The notes under the pieces are model-generated. The model saw only the letters and a list, made by a program, of their open reading frames with translations, was not told where the DNA came from and made no database searches. DNA of 37,271 nucleotides, taken from NCBI GenBank assembly GCA_022842305.1, contig JALHPY010000026.1, positions 1,865-39,135 on the forward strand, in the 5' to 3' direction. Below are positions 31,398 to 37,271 of this stretch, in pieces. Made by a program: the position numbers and the translations under genes. Each line of letters starts with the position of its first letter. Position 1 is the stretch's first letter. The stretch is from Rubrivivax sp. (GTDB lineage: Bacteria > Pseudomonadota > Gammaproteobacteria > Burkholderiales > Burkholderiaceae_C).

Positions 31398-32777
31398 ATG
31401 ACCCAGAACCGCGCCCCCTACGATCCCTACGACGCTGAGCGACCGCTGCTGCTGCGCTGCGCCTGCGGGCAGGATCACGCGCCGGGCCAGCACCCCGAGG
31501 GCGCGGCCACCGACCCCGAACAGCTGGGCCGCAGCTTCATCGAGGCCAGCCTGGTGAAGGCGCTGTTCCCGCAGGAGCCGCTGCGCCGCGCCTTCCTGCG
31601 CGCGGCCGGGCGGCGCGGCGCGATGGCGGCCATCGCCAGCGTGCTGCCGCTGGCCAGCCTGCAGGCCATGGCGCAGGAGAAGAAAGCGCCCGAGAAGAAG
31701 GACCTGAAGGTCGGCTTCATCGCCATCACCTGCGCCACGCCGCTGATCATGGCCGACCCGCTGGGCTTCTATCGCCAGCAGGGACTGAACGTGCAGCTCA
31801 ACAAGACGGCGGGCTGGGCGCTCATCCGCGACAAGATGCTGAACAAGGAGCACGACGCCAGCCACTTCCTGAGCCCCATGCCGCTGGCCATCAGCATGGG
31901 CCTGGGCGCCACGCAGGTGCCCATGAACGTGGCCACCATCCAGAACACCAACGGCCAGGCCATCACGCTGCACGTCAAGCACAAGGACAAGCGCGACCCG
32001 AAGAGCTGGAAGGGCTTCAAGTTCGCCGTGCCGTTTGAGTACAGCATGCACAACTTCCTGCTGCGCTACTACGTGGCCGAGGCCGGGCTCAACCCCGACA
32101 CCGACATCCAGATCCGCGTGACGCCGCCGCCCGAGATGGTGGCCAACCTGCGCGCCGGCAACATCGACGGCTTCCTGGGCCCCGACCCCTTCAACCAGCG
32201 CGCGGTGTACGACGAAGTCGGCTTCATCCACATCCTGAGCAAGGAAATCTGGGACGGCCACCCCTGCTGTGCGTTTGGCACCAGCACCGAATTCATCCAG
32301 AAGAACCCGGCCAGCTTTGCCGCGCTGTACCGCGCCGTGCTGACGGCCGCGGCCATGGCGCGCGAGGCCAAGAACCGTGAGCTCATCGCCAAGGTGATCA
32401 GCCCCACGGCCTACCTGAACCAGCCCGAGACCGTGGTCAACCAAGTGCTGACCGGCAAGTTCGCCGACGGCCTGGGCGGCATCAAGACCGTGCCCGACCG
32501 CGCCGACTTCGACCCCGTGCCCTGGCAGAGCATGGCCGTGTGGATGCTCACGCAGATGAAGCGCTGGGGCTACATCAAGGGCGACGTCGACTACAAGCAG
32601 ATCGCCGAGAAGGTGTTCCTGATGACCGACGCGCGCAAGTACATGGCCGAGCTGGGCCAGAAGGCGCCGCCCGCGGGCGCGGCCTACCCCAAGTTCAAGA
32701 TCATGGGGCGCGAGTTCGACCCGGCCAAGGCCGATGCCTACGCCAAGGGCTTTGCCATCAGCAAGCTGTCCGCCTGA
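31398..32777 (+). CDS. NrtA/CynA-type ABC transporter substrate-binding protein with N-terminal extension (459 aa)
   Basis: Periplasmic binding component of the nitrate/cyanate/bicarbonate family. The core (about 98-455) has LKVGFIAITCATPLIMADPL, GFYRQQGLNVQLNKTAGWAL, a DASHFLSPMPLAISMGLG block and GNIDGFLGPDPFNQRAV. The start is unusual: about 60 residues including LLLRCACGQDH (Cys21, Cys23, His27) precede a twin-arginine-like signal, PLRRAFLRAAGRR and a hydrophobic run ending AMA near residue 92. Export by Tat is likely. The ATG at 31398 has GGAG 7 bases upstream. It is the first gene of an operon ending in cynS, so cyanate is the favoured substrate. Confidence 0.88.
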   Translation: MTQNRAPYDPYDAERPLLLRCACGQDHAPGQHPEGAATDPEQLGRSFIEASLVKALFPQEPLRRAFLRAAGRRGAMAAIASVLPLASLQAMAQEKKAPEKKDLKVGFIAITCATPLIMADPLGFYRQQGLNVQLNKTAGWALIRDKMLNKEHDASHFLSPMPLAISMGLGATQVPMNVATIQNTNGQAITLHVKHKDKRDPKSWKGFKFAVPFEYSMHNFLLRYYVAEAGLNPDTDIQIRVTPPPEMVANLRAGNIDGFLGPDPFNQRAVYDEVGFIHILSKEIWDGHPCCAFGTSTEFIQKNPASFAALYRAVLTAAAMAREAKNRELIAKVISPTAYLNQPETVVNQVLTGKFADGLGGIKTVPDRADFDPVPWQSMAVWMLTQMKRWGYIKGDVDYKQIAEKVFLMTDARKYMAELGQKAPPAGAAYPKFKIMGREFDPAKADAYAKGFAISKLSA

Positions 32778-32779
32778 AC

Positions 32780-33652
32780 ATGGGCGCCCGCGCCGAGCCG
32801 CTGAAGGCCGCGCTGCTGTCGCTGGCGCTATTGCTGCTGCTGCTGGGGGCCTGGCACCTGGCCACGCTGCCAAGAGTTGGTGTGGCGCCGACGGTGGCGC
32901 TGACGCCCGAGCAGATTGAGTACGCCAAGCTGCTGGGCAAGGACCCCACGGCTGGCGCGCCGGTCAAGGCCGAAGGCTTCCCGACGCCCGCGCAGGTGGG
33001 CGAAGCGGTACTGAAGAACCTGCAAAGCCCCTTCCACGACCACGGCCCCAACGACAAGGGCATCGCCATCCAGCTGGGCCATTCGTTGCTGCGCGTGGGC
33101 CTGGGCTTCGGCATCGCCGCGCTGCTGGCCGTGCCGCTGGGCTTTGCCATCGGCATGAGCCCGTTGCTGTACCGCGCGCTGGACCCCTTCATCCAGTTGC
33201 TCAAGCCGATTTCGCCGCTGGCCTGGATGCCGCTGGCGCTGTACACGATCAAGGACTCGTCGATCTCCGGCGTGTTCGTGATCTTCATCTGCTCGGTCTG
33301 GCCCATGCTCATCAACACCGCCTTCGGTGTGGCCGGCGTGCGGCGTGAATGGCTCAACGTGGCGCGCACGCTGGAGGTGCGGCCGCTGCGGCGCGCGCTC
33401 GAGGTCATCCTGCCCGCCGCGGCGCCCACCATCCTGACCGGCATGCGCATCAGCATGGGCATCGCCTGGCTGGTGATCGTGGCCGCCGAGATGCTGGTGG
33501 GCGGCACCGGCATCGGCTACTTCGTGTGGAACGAGTGGAACAACCTGTCGCTGACCAACGTGATCTTCGCCATCGGCGTGATCGGCGTGGTGGGCATGCT
33601 GCTGGACGCGGCCTTCGCGCGGCTGCAGAAGGCCGTGACCTATGTCGACTGA
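32780..33652 (+). CDS. NrtB/CynB-type ABC transporter permease (290 aa)
   Basis: Inner-membrane permease of the nitrate/cyanate/taurine family. The first membrane span is KAALLSLALLLLLLGAWHLA (about 9-28). After a periplasmic stretch come about five more spans, starting SLLRVGLGFGIAALLAVPLG. The EAA loop region ARTLEVRPLRRALEVILPAA contacts the ATPase. It begins 2 bp after the binding-protein stop and overlaps the ATPase gene by 11 bp, so the three are one operon. Confidence 0.9.
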   Translation: MGARAEPLKAALLSLALLLLLLGAWHLATLPRVGVAPTVALTPEQIEYAKLLGKDPTAGAPVKAEGFPTPAQVGEAVLKNLQSPFHDHGPNDKGIAIQLGHSLLRVGLGFGIAALLAVPLGFAIGMSPLLYRALDPFIQLLKPISPLAWMPLALYTIKDSSISGVFVIFICSVWPMLINTAFGVAGVRREWLNVARTLEVRPLRRALEVILPAAAPTILTGMRISMGIAWLVIVAAEMLVGGTGIGYFVWNEWNNLSLTNVIFAIGVIGVVGMLLDAAFARLQKAVTYVD

Positions 33653-34532
33653 GCGGCCGTTTCTTGAAGTGCGCGGACTGGCGCGGCGCTTTGCCGGCGC
33701 CGACGAGCCGGTGTTCGACGGCGTCAACTTCGACATCGCGCGCGGCGAATTCGTCTGCATCATCGGCCACTCGGGCTGCGGCAAGACCACCATCCTGAAC
33801 GTGCTGGCCGGGCTGGACCAGGCCAGCGACGGCACGGTCATCATGGACCAGCGCGAGGTCGCCGGCCCCAGCCTGGAGCGCGGCGTGGTGTTCCAGGGCC
33901 ATGCGCTGATGCCCTGGCTGAGCGTGCGCCGCAACATCGCCTTTGCCGTGCGCAGCAAGTGGCCAGCCTGGGGCCGCGCGCAGGTGGACGCGCAGGTCGA
34001 TAAGTTCGTGACGCTGGTGGGGCTGGACGGCGCCATAGCCAAGAAGCCCAGCCAGCTGTCGGGCGGCATGAAGCAGCGCGTGGGCATTGCGCGCGCCTTT
34101 GCCATCCAGCCCAAGATGCTGCTGCTGGACGAGCCCTTCGGTGCGCTGGACGCGCTGACGCGCGGCACCATCCAGGACGAACTGCTGAAGATCTGTGCCG
34201 AGACGCGGCAGACGGTGTTCATGATCACGCACGACGTGGACGAGGCCATCCTGCTGGCCGACACCATCCTGCTGATGAGCAACGGCCCGCGCGCGCGCAT
34301 CGCCGAAGTGGTGCGCAACCCGCTGCCACGCAAGCGCGCCCGCGCCACGCTGCACCACGAGCCGCTGTTCTACCCGGTGCGCAACCACCTGGTGGACTTC
34401 CTGGTCAGCCGCGCGGCCACGCTGTCGCACGGCCGTGCGCCCGAGCACCCGCCCGAGCTGCGGCCGGGCGTCGACGCGCCCGTCGAAGACGCCGCCCCGC
34501 CGCCGCGGCCGGCGCTGCAGCGCGTGGTTTGA
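33642..34532 (+). CDS. NrtC/NrtD/CynD-type ABC transporter ATPase (296 aa)
   Basis: Walker A GHSGCGKTT (42-50), Q-loop VFQGHALMPWLSV, signature LSGGMKQR (139-146), Walker B LLLDEPFGALD (160-170) and switch His in MITHDVDEAILLAD. It energises the permease for cyanate/nitrate-type uptake. The family-typical C-terminal VRNPLPRKRARATL and HHEPLFYPVRNHLVDFL is present. The last 50 residues are Pro/Ala-rich and probably disordered. There is no fused binding-protein domain, so it is NrtD- rather than NrtC-like in layout. The stop lies 44 bp before the cyanase ATG. Confidence 0.92.
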   Translation: MSTERPFLEVRGLARRFAGADEPVFDGVNFDIARGEFVCIIGHSGCGKTTILNVLAGLDQASDGTVIMDQREVAGPSLERGVVFQGHALMPWLSVRRNIAFAVRSKWPAWGRAQVDAQVDKFVTLVGLDGAIAKKPSQLSGGMKQRVGIARAFAIQPKMLLLDEPFGALDALTRGTIQDELLKICAETRQTVFMITHDVDEAILLADTILLMSNGPRARIAEVVRNPLPRKRARATLHHEPLFYPVRNHLVDFLVSRAATLSHGRAPEHPPELRPGVDAPVEDAAPPPRPALQRVV

Positions 34533-34576
34533 GCCCGCGGCCTGTTTCCCACATTCACCCCCGCATGGAGCACTGC

Positions 34577-35020
34577 ATGAATCGACTGGACGTCACCGAG
34601 AAGATCATCGCCACCAAGGTGGCCAAGGGCATCAAGTGGGCCGACGTGGCCAGCAAGGTGGGCCTGAGCAAGGAATGGGTCACCGCTGCCTGCCTGGGCC
34701 AGATGACGCTCACGGCCGAGCAGGCCGCCATGGTGGCCGAGACCTTCGGCCTGAGCGCCGAAGAGAAGGCCTGGCTGATGGTCGTGCCCTACAAGGGCAG
34801 CCTGCCCACTGCTGTGCCCACCGATCCGCTGATCTACCGCTTCTTCGAGCTGGTCAGCGTCTACGGCACCACTTTCAAGGAACTCATCCACGAGGAGTTT
34901 GGCGACGGCATCATGTCGGCCATCGACTTCAAGATGGACCTGCAGCGCGAGCCCGACCCCAAGGGCGACCGCGTGAGCATCAGCATGTCGGGCAAGTTCC
35001 TGCCCTACAAGACCTACTGA
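34577..35020 (+). CDS. cynS: Cyanase (cyanate hydratase/lyase, 147 aa)
   Basis: Converts cyanate and bicarbonate to ammonia and carbon dioxide, both detoxifying cyanate and freeing nitrogen. The catalytic residues are Arg88 and Glu91 in YRFFELVSVYGTT and Ser114 in GDGIMSAIDFKMD, a constant offset of 8 from E. coli Arg96/Glu99/Ser122. The N-terminal helical domain precedes them. The ATG at 34577 is chosen because GGAG lies 6 bases upstream and the protein then starts MNRLDVTEKI; an in-frame ATG at 34565 would add four residues. It is the last gene of the sigma-54-driven transporter operon. No adjacent carbonic anhydrase (cynT) or LysR regulator (cynR) is seen. Confidence 0.96.
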   Translation: MNRLDVTEKIIATKVAKGIKWADVASKVGLSKEWVTAACLGQMTLTAEQAAMVAETFGLSAEEKAWLMVVPYKGSLPTAVPTDPLIYRFFELVSVYGTTFKELIHEEFGDGIMSAIDFKMDLQREPDPKGDRVSISMSGKFLPYKTY

Positions 35021-35044
35021 TAGCCGCCCGTCACTGTGGGCAAG

Positions 35045-35062
35045 GGCGGGCCTGCACCCGCC
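35045..35062 (+). terminator. Hairpin after cynS
   Basis: GGCGGG (35045-35050), 6-base loop, CCCGCC (35057-35062), 24 bases after the cynS stop. It directly precedes the -10 element of the HU-like gene and so may end the cyanate operon. Confidence 0.4.
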
Positions 35063-35065
35063 GCC

Positions 35066-35071
35066 TAGAAT
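35066..35071 (+). promoter_or_regulatory. Candidate -10 element of the HU-like gene
   Basis: TAGAAT matches five of six positions of the sigma-70 -10 consensus. The start would lie near 35078, giving a leader of about 49 bases. No clear -35 hexamer; the terminator-like hairpin occupies that region. Confidence 0.4.
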
Positions 35072-35126
35072 CGCGCCCACGTTCCCGTTCCGGGGGCGCC
35101 ATTCACTCACAAAGAAACGGGACCCC

Positions 35127-35591
35127 ATGGCAACTGCGAAGAAGACGAGCACTCCGATGGCCGCCAAGAAGGCCGCCCCCGCCAAGAAGGCTGCTGCCAA
35201 GAAGGCGGCTCCGGCCAAGAAGGCCGCCAAGGCCGCTGCACCTGCGAAGACCCTGGCCAAGGCTGCAACCGCCTTCAAGCCCATCAAGACCGCCTTCAAC
35301 AAGACCGGCCTGATCGCCCACCTGGCCGAACTGGCAGCAGTGGAAGTCAAGGCGGTGAAGGCCACGCTGGCATCGCTGGAAGCCACCATCCTGGCCTCGG
35401 TGCACAAGAAGGGCCTGGGCTCGTTCACGCTGCCGGGCCTGCTCAAGGTCAACGTGATCAACGTGCCGGCCAAGAAGAAGCGCACCGGCGTCGACCCCTT
35501 CACCAAGCAAGAGCGCGTGTTCGCCGCCAAGCCGGCCAGCGTGAAGATCAAGACGCGCGCGCTCAAGAAGCTCAAGGACGCGGCGGCCTGA
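35127..35591 (+). CDS. HU-like DNA-binding protein with lysine/alanine-rich histone-H1-like tail (154 aa)
   Basis: Residues 1-50 are a repetitive basic tail (units such as AAKKAAPAKKAAAKKAAP), similar to histone H1 C-terminal tails. Residues about 55-150 form an HU/IHF-type fold: FNKTGLIAHLAELAAVEVKA, then the beta arm region KKGLGSFTLPGLLKVNVIN and TGVDPFTKQERVFAAKPAS. Such tailed HU proteins are known in Betaproteobacteria as nucleoid proteins. A GGGA purine tract lies at 35118-35121 before the ATG. The coding DNA for the tail is an imperfect tandem repeat of GCCAAGAAGGC (about 35160-35235). It is monocistronic, with a TAGAAT -10 and a terminator hairpin. Confidence 0.88.
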   Translation: MATAKKTSTPMAAKKAAPAKKAAAKKAAPAKKAAKAAAPAKTLAKAATAFKPIKTAFNKTGLIAHLAELAAVEVKAVKATLASLEATILASVHKKGLGSFTLPGLLKVNVINVPAKKKRTGVDPFTKQERVFAAKPASVKIKTRALKKLKDAAA

Positions 35592-35599
35592 TTCCCGTC

Positions 35600-35630
35600 C
35601 CGGGCTGCGCACACGCTCAGCCCGGTTCTT
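35600..35630 (+). terminator. Intrinsic-type terminator after the HU-like gene
   Basis: CCGGGCTG (35600-35607), 10-base loop, CAGCCCGG (35618-35625) followed by TTCTT. It begins 9 bases after the stop and extends over the end of the convergent metallopeptidase gene. Confidence 0.65.
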
Positions 35631-36141
35631 GCGGCGGCGCCTCGAGTTCGAGCGCCGTCAGCCACAGCCGCAGGTCGAACTCGAGCTGGTGGTAGTCGGG
35701 TTCCATGTGCGTGCACAGCGCGTAGAACGCCTTGCCGTGCTCGCGCTCCCTGAAGTGCGCCAGCTCGTGCACCACGATCATGCGCAGAAAGGCCGCCGGC
35801 GCCTGCTTGAACAGCGCGGCGATGCGGATCTCGCGCTTGGCCTTGAGCCGCCCGCCCTGCACGCGCGACACCGCACTGTGCGTGCCCAGCGCGTTGCGCA
35901 CCACATGCAGCCGGTTGTCGTAGGCCGCCTTGGCCAGCGGCTCGGCGTGGCGCATGTGCCGGCTCTTCAGGGCCGAGACGTACTCGAACAGCGCCGGATC
36001 GGTGCGCACCGCATGCGCTTCGCCGTAGCGGCTGGCCACGCTCTGGCGCAGCCGGCCCTGCGTCAGTAAATCGTCCACCTGGGCCAGCAGTTCCGGCGGG
36101 TAACCCGCCAGGTACTTGAAGCGTTCGTGCAGCGGCGTCAT
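35617..36141 (-). CDS. YgjP-like (M48/WLM-type) zinc metallopeptidase domain protein (174 aa)
   Basis: The zinc motif is VVHELAHFREREHGKAFY with His125, Glu126, His129 and a third histidine ligand candidate at 135, as in YgjP/DUF45 proteins. The region before it has RIAALFKQAPAAFLRMIV. No signal peptide, so a cytoplasmic protein. The biochemical role of the family is not settled. The start ATG at 36141 overlaps the VF530-family stop by 4 bp (ATGA). The same frame stays open far upstream but crosses the VF530 gene, so the shorter start is taken. Confidence 0.85.
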   Translation of the reverse strand: MTPLHERFKYLAGYPPELLAQVDDLLTQGRLRQSVASRYGEAHAVRTDPALFEYVSALKSRHMRHAEPLAKAAYDNRLHVVRNALGTHSAVSRVQGGRLKAKREIRIAALFKQAPAAFLRMIVVHELAHFREREHGKAFYALCTHMEPDYHQLEFDLRLWLTALELEAPPQEPG

Positions 36142-36404
36142 GGCGGCCCGCCCGGCGTGCGGCGGCGCTCGCGCAGCATGAAGAGGTACAGGCTCTCGAC
36201 CTTTTCGCGCGCCCAGGGCGTGCGCCGCAGGAACTTGAGGCTCGAGCCCAGGCTGGGTTGGCTGCTGAAACAGCGCAGCGGTATGCGCTCGGCCAGGCCG
36301 GCCCAGCCGTAGTGCGTCTGCAGTTCGCTCAGCAGTGTCTCGAGCGTGAGCCCGTGCAAGGGGTTGCGTGGCTGCTCGGGCGGGGCGGAGGGTGGGGCTT
36401 GCAT
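36138..36404 (-). CDS. VF530-family DNA-binding protein (88 aa)
   Basis: A small single-domain protein. The family pattern is clear: NPLHGLTLETLLSELQTHYG, WAGLAERIPLRCFSSQPSLG, then SSLKFLRRTPWAREKVESLY. The family was named from a Vibrio fischeri structure and is described as DNA-binding; its cellular role is unknown. It is translationally coupled to the YgjP-like gene. On the - strand TACAAG (36411-36416) lies 6 bases before the ATG and could be a -10 element of a nearly leaderless message. The 112-bp divergent region 36405-36516 shows no other clear signal. Confidence 0.85.
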   Translation of the reverse strand: MQAPPSAPPEQPRNPLHGLTLETLLSELQTHYGWAGLAERIPLRCFSSQPSLGSSLKFLRRTPWAREKVESLYLFMLRERRRTPGGPP

Positions 36405-36516
36405 GCCGCCCTTGTACCCTCAACCGGCCGGCCGCGGGCAGGGGGTGGCCAACGCGTGACGCCCGCGTAACGCCGCGCCCGCTACAAGCTCGCATCGCCA
36501 GCGCACCCTTCCACCC

Positions 36517-37271
36517 ATGCACCGCACCCTGCCCATCGCAAAAGCGCCTGATCACGTCGCCGCAGCCGCGGCGCGGGATGCGAACATCGCAGCCCTGATG
36601 CACCGGCTGACGCTCCACCTGCACGGCACCGTCCGCGTCACCCTCGCCGACGGGCGCGAAACCGTGCTCGAACGCCGCGCCGCCGCGCTGGCCGCCCTGG
36701 CCGCGCTGGAGCCCGGTATCGCGCGCGAGCGCGCCGCCGCCTGGCTGTGGCCCGATTCGGCCGACCCGAGGCGCAACCTGCGCCAGCAACTGCTGCGCTT
36801 TCGCCACCAGTTCGGGCAGGCGCTGGTCGATGGCGAGGCGCGGCTGGCCCTGGCACCGGGGGTGGCCCTGGCCGAAGGCGATGGCGAACTGCTGGCCGGC
36901 CATGCCGAGCACGAAGACGAGTTCGGCACCTGGCTGGCCGCCCGGCGCCATGCCCTGGCTGCGGCACGGCGCGGTGCCTTGCAGCGCGAACTGGCCGCGG
37001 CCGAGGCCGGCGGCGACCTGGACGCCATGCTGGCGCTGGCCCAGCGCGCGGTGAGCGCCGACGCCGGCAGCGAGGACGCCTGGCATGCCCTGATGCGCGT
37101 GCACTACCTGCGCGGTGAGTCGGCACCCGGCCTGGCCGCGCACGATCAGGCACTGCGTCTGCTGGCCGAACGCCATGGCCGCGCGCCCTCGGCCGCGACC
37201 ACGGCGCTGGCTCAGGCCCTGCGCGACGCCCAGGCGCCGCTGCCGGCCGGCCCCGTGGCAAGCGTGGTGCT
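36517..37271 (+). CDS. BTAD/SARP-type regulator, 5' part (251 codons, truncated by window end)
   Basis: The frame is open from the ATG at 36517 to the end. After a 30-residue leader, about residues 33-110 look like the winged-helix DNA-binding part of SARP-like activators: VRVTLADGRETVLERRAAAL, then WLWPDSADPRRNLRQQLLRF. About residues 135-245 form the helical bacterial transcriptional activation domain (EFGTWLAARRHALAAARRGA ... HDQALRLLAERHGRAP). Larger members continue with an AAA ATPase and TPR repeats, which would lie outside the window. It is divergent from the VF530 gene. Confidence 0.8.
   Translation, partial: MHRTLPIAKAPDHVAAAAARDANIAALMHRLTLHLHGTVRVTLADGRETVLERRAAALAALAALEPGIARERAAAWLWPDSADPRRNLRQQLLRFRHQFGQALVDGEARLALAPGVALAEGDGELLAGHAEHEDEFGTWLAARRHALAAARRGALQRELAAAEAGGDLDAMLALAQRAVSADAGSEDAWHALMRVHYLRGESAPGLAAHDQALRLLAERHGRAPSAATTALAQALRDAQAPLPAGPVASVV

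Noticed and set aside
35160..35235. Tandem repeats that might suggest a CRISPR-like or minisatellite array
   Set aside because: They are codons for the Lys/Ala tail of the HU-like protein and have no spacers.
35617..37176. A 519-codon - strand reading frame ending in the metallopeptidase
   Set aside because: Its first 345 codons cross the VF530 gene and lie antisense to the BTAD regulator with no domain content; the peptidase start at 36141 with ATGA overlap is better supported.
1..37271. Search for tRNA/rRNA genes, insertion sequences and CRISPR arrays
   Set aside because: No cloverleaf-like sequences, transposase motifs, terminal inverted repeats with target duplications, or regularly spaced repeats were seen by eye; a covariance-model scan would be the decisive test.

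Overview
The window is a high-GC stretch of a betaproteobacterial chromosome. It most likely comes from the order Burkholderiales, in the wider Comamonadaceae/Rubrivivax-Leptothrix neighbourhood. The evidence is the flagellar gene order, the cyanase and transporter types, an HU protein with a lysine/alanine tail, a VF530-family protein, and uniform codon use rich in C and G at third positions. This placement is an inference from protein character, not a database result.

Layout. (1) 1-8844: the distal part of a flagellar basal-body/hook operon, the flgD 3' end followed by flgE, F, G, H, I, J, K and L, all on +, closed by a strong hairpin. (2) 8887-14101: three tightly coupled + genes, an HDOD protein with a degenerate EAL-like front, a seven-PAS HisKA_2 histidine kinase, and a receiver-ANTAR response regulator. 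(3) 14118-15659 (-): a membrane-anchored PAS-type histidine kinase. (4) 15986-21069 (+): an HPt protein, a receiver-PAS-GGDEF-EAL protein, a GGDEF diguanylate cyclase and an unrecognised protein. Two candidate FliA (sigma-28) promoters flank this block, so the c-di-GMP genes may belong to the flagellar regulon. (5) 21130-22376: a decayed gene fragment and an overlapping pair made of a coiled-coil inner-membrane protein and a lipoprotein, organised like phage spanins.

(6) 22409-30575: metabolic genes. They encode a PaaH-type 3-hydroxyacyl-CoA dehydrogenase, a small membrane protein, an ornithine-cyclodeaminase-family protein divergent from an FAD oxidase (their start codons overlap in one CATG), a class V aminotransferase, a two-subunit CoA-transferase (atoD/atoA type) and DAHP synthase. 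(7) 30660-35020: a DUF2249 protein behind an NsrR-like palindrome. Then comes a cyanate/nitrate-type ABC transporter operon ending in cyanase (cynS), preceded by a consensus sigma-54 promoter and a leader with repeated stem-loops. (8) 35127-37271: an HU-like protein with a histone-H1-like tail, a YgjP-like metallopeptidase overlapping a VF530-family gene, and the 5' part of a BTAD/SARP-type regulator running off the end.

The most promising places for a new system are the HDOD/multi-PAS kinase/ANTAR module attached to the flagellar operon, the spanin-like pair outside any visible prophage, and the sigma-54 cyanate operon with its repeated-hairpin leader and an unusual cysteine-containing extension on the binding protein. 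No tRNA, rRNA, CRISPR array or insertion sequence was seen.
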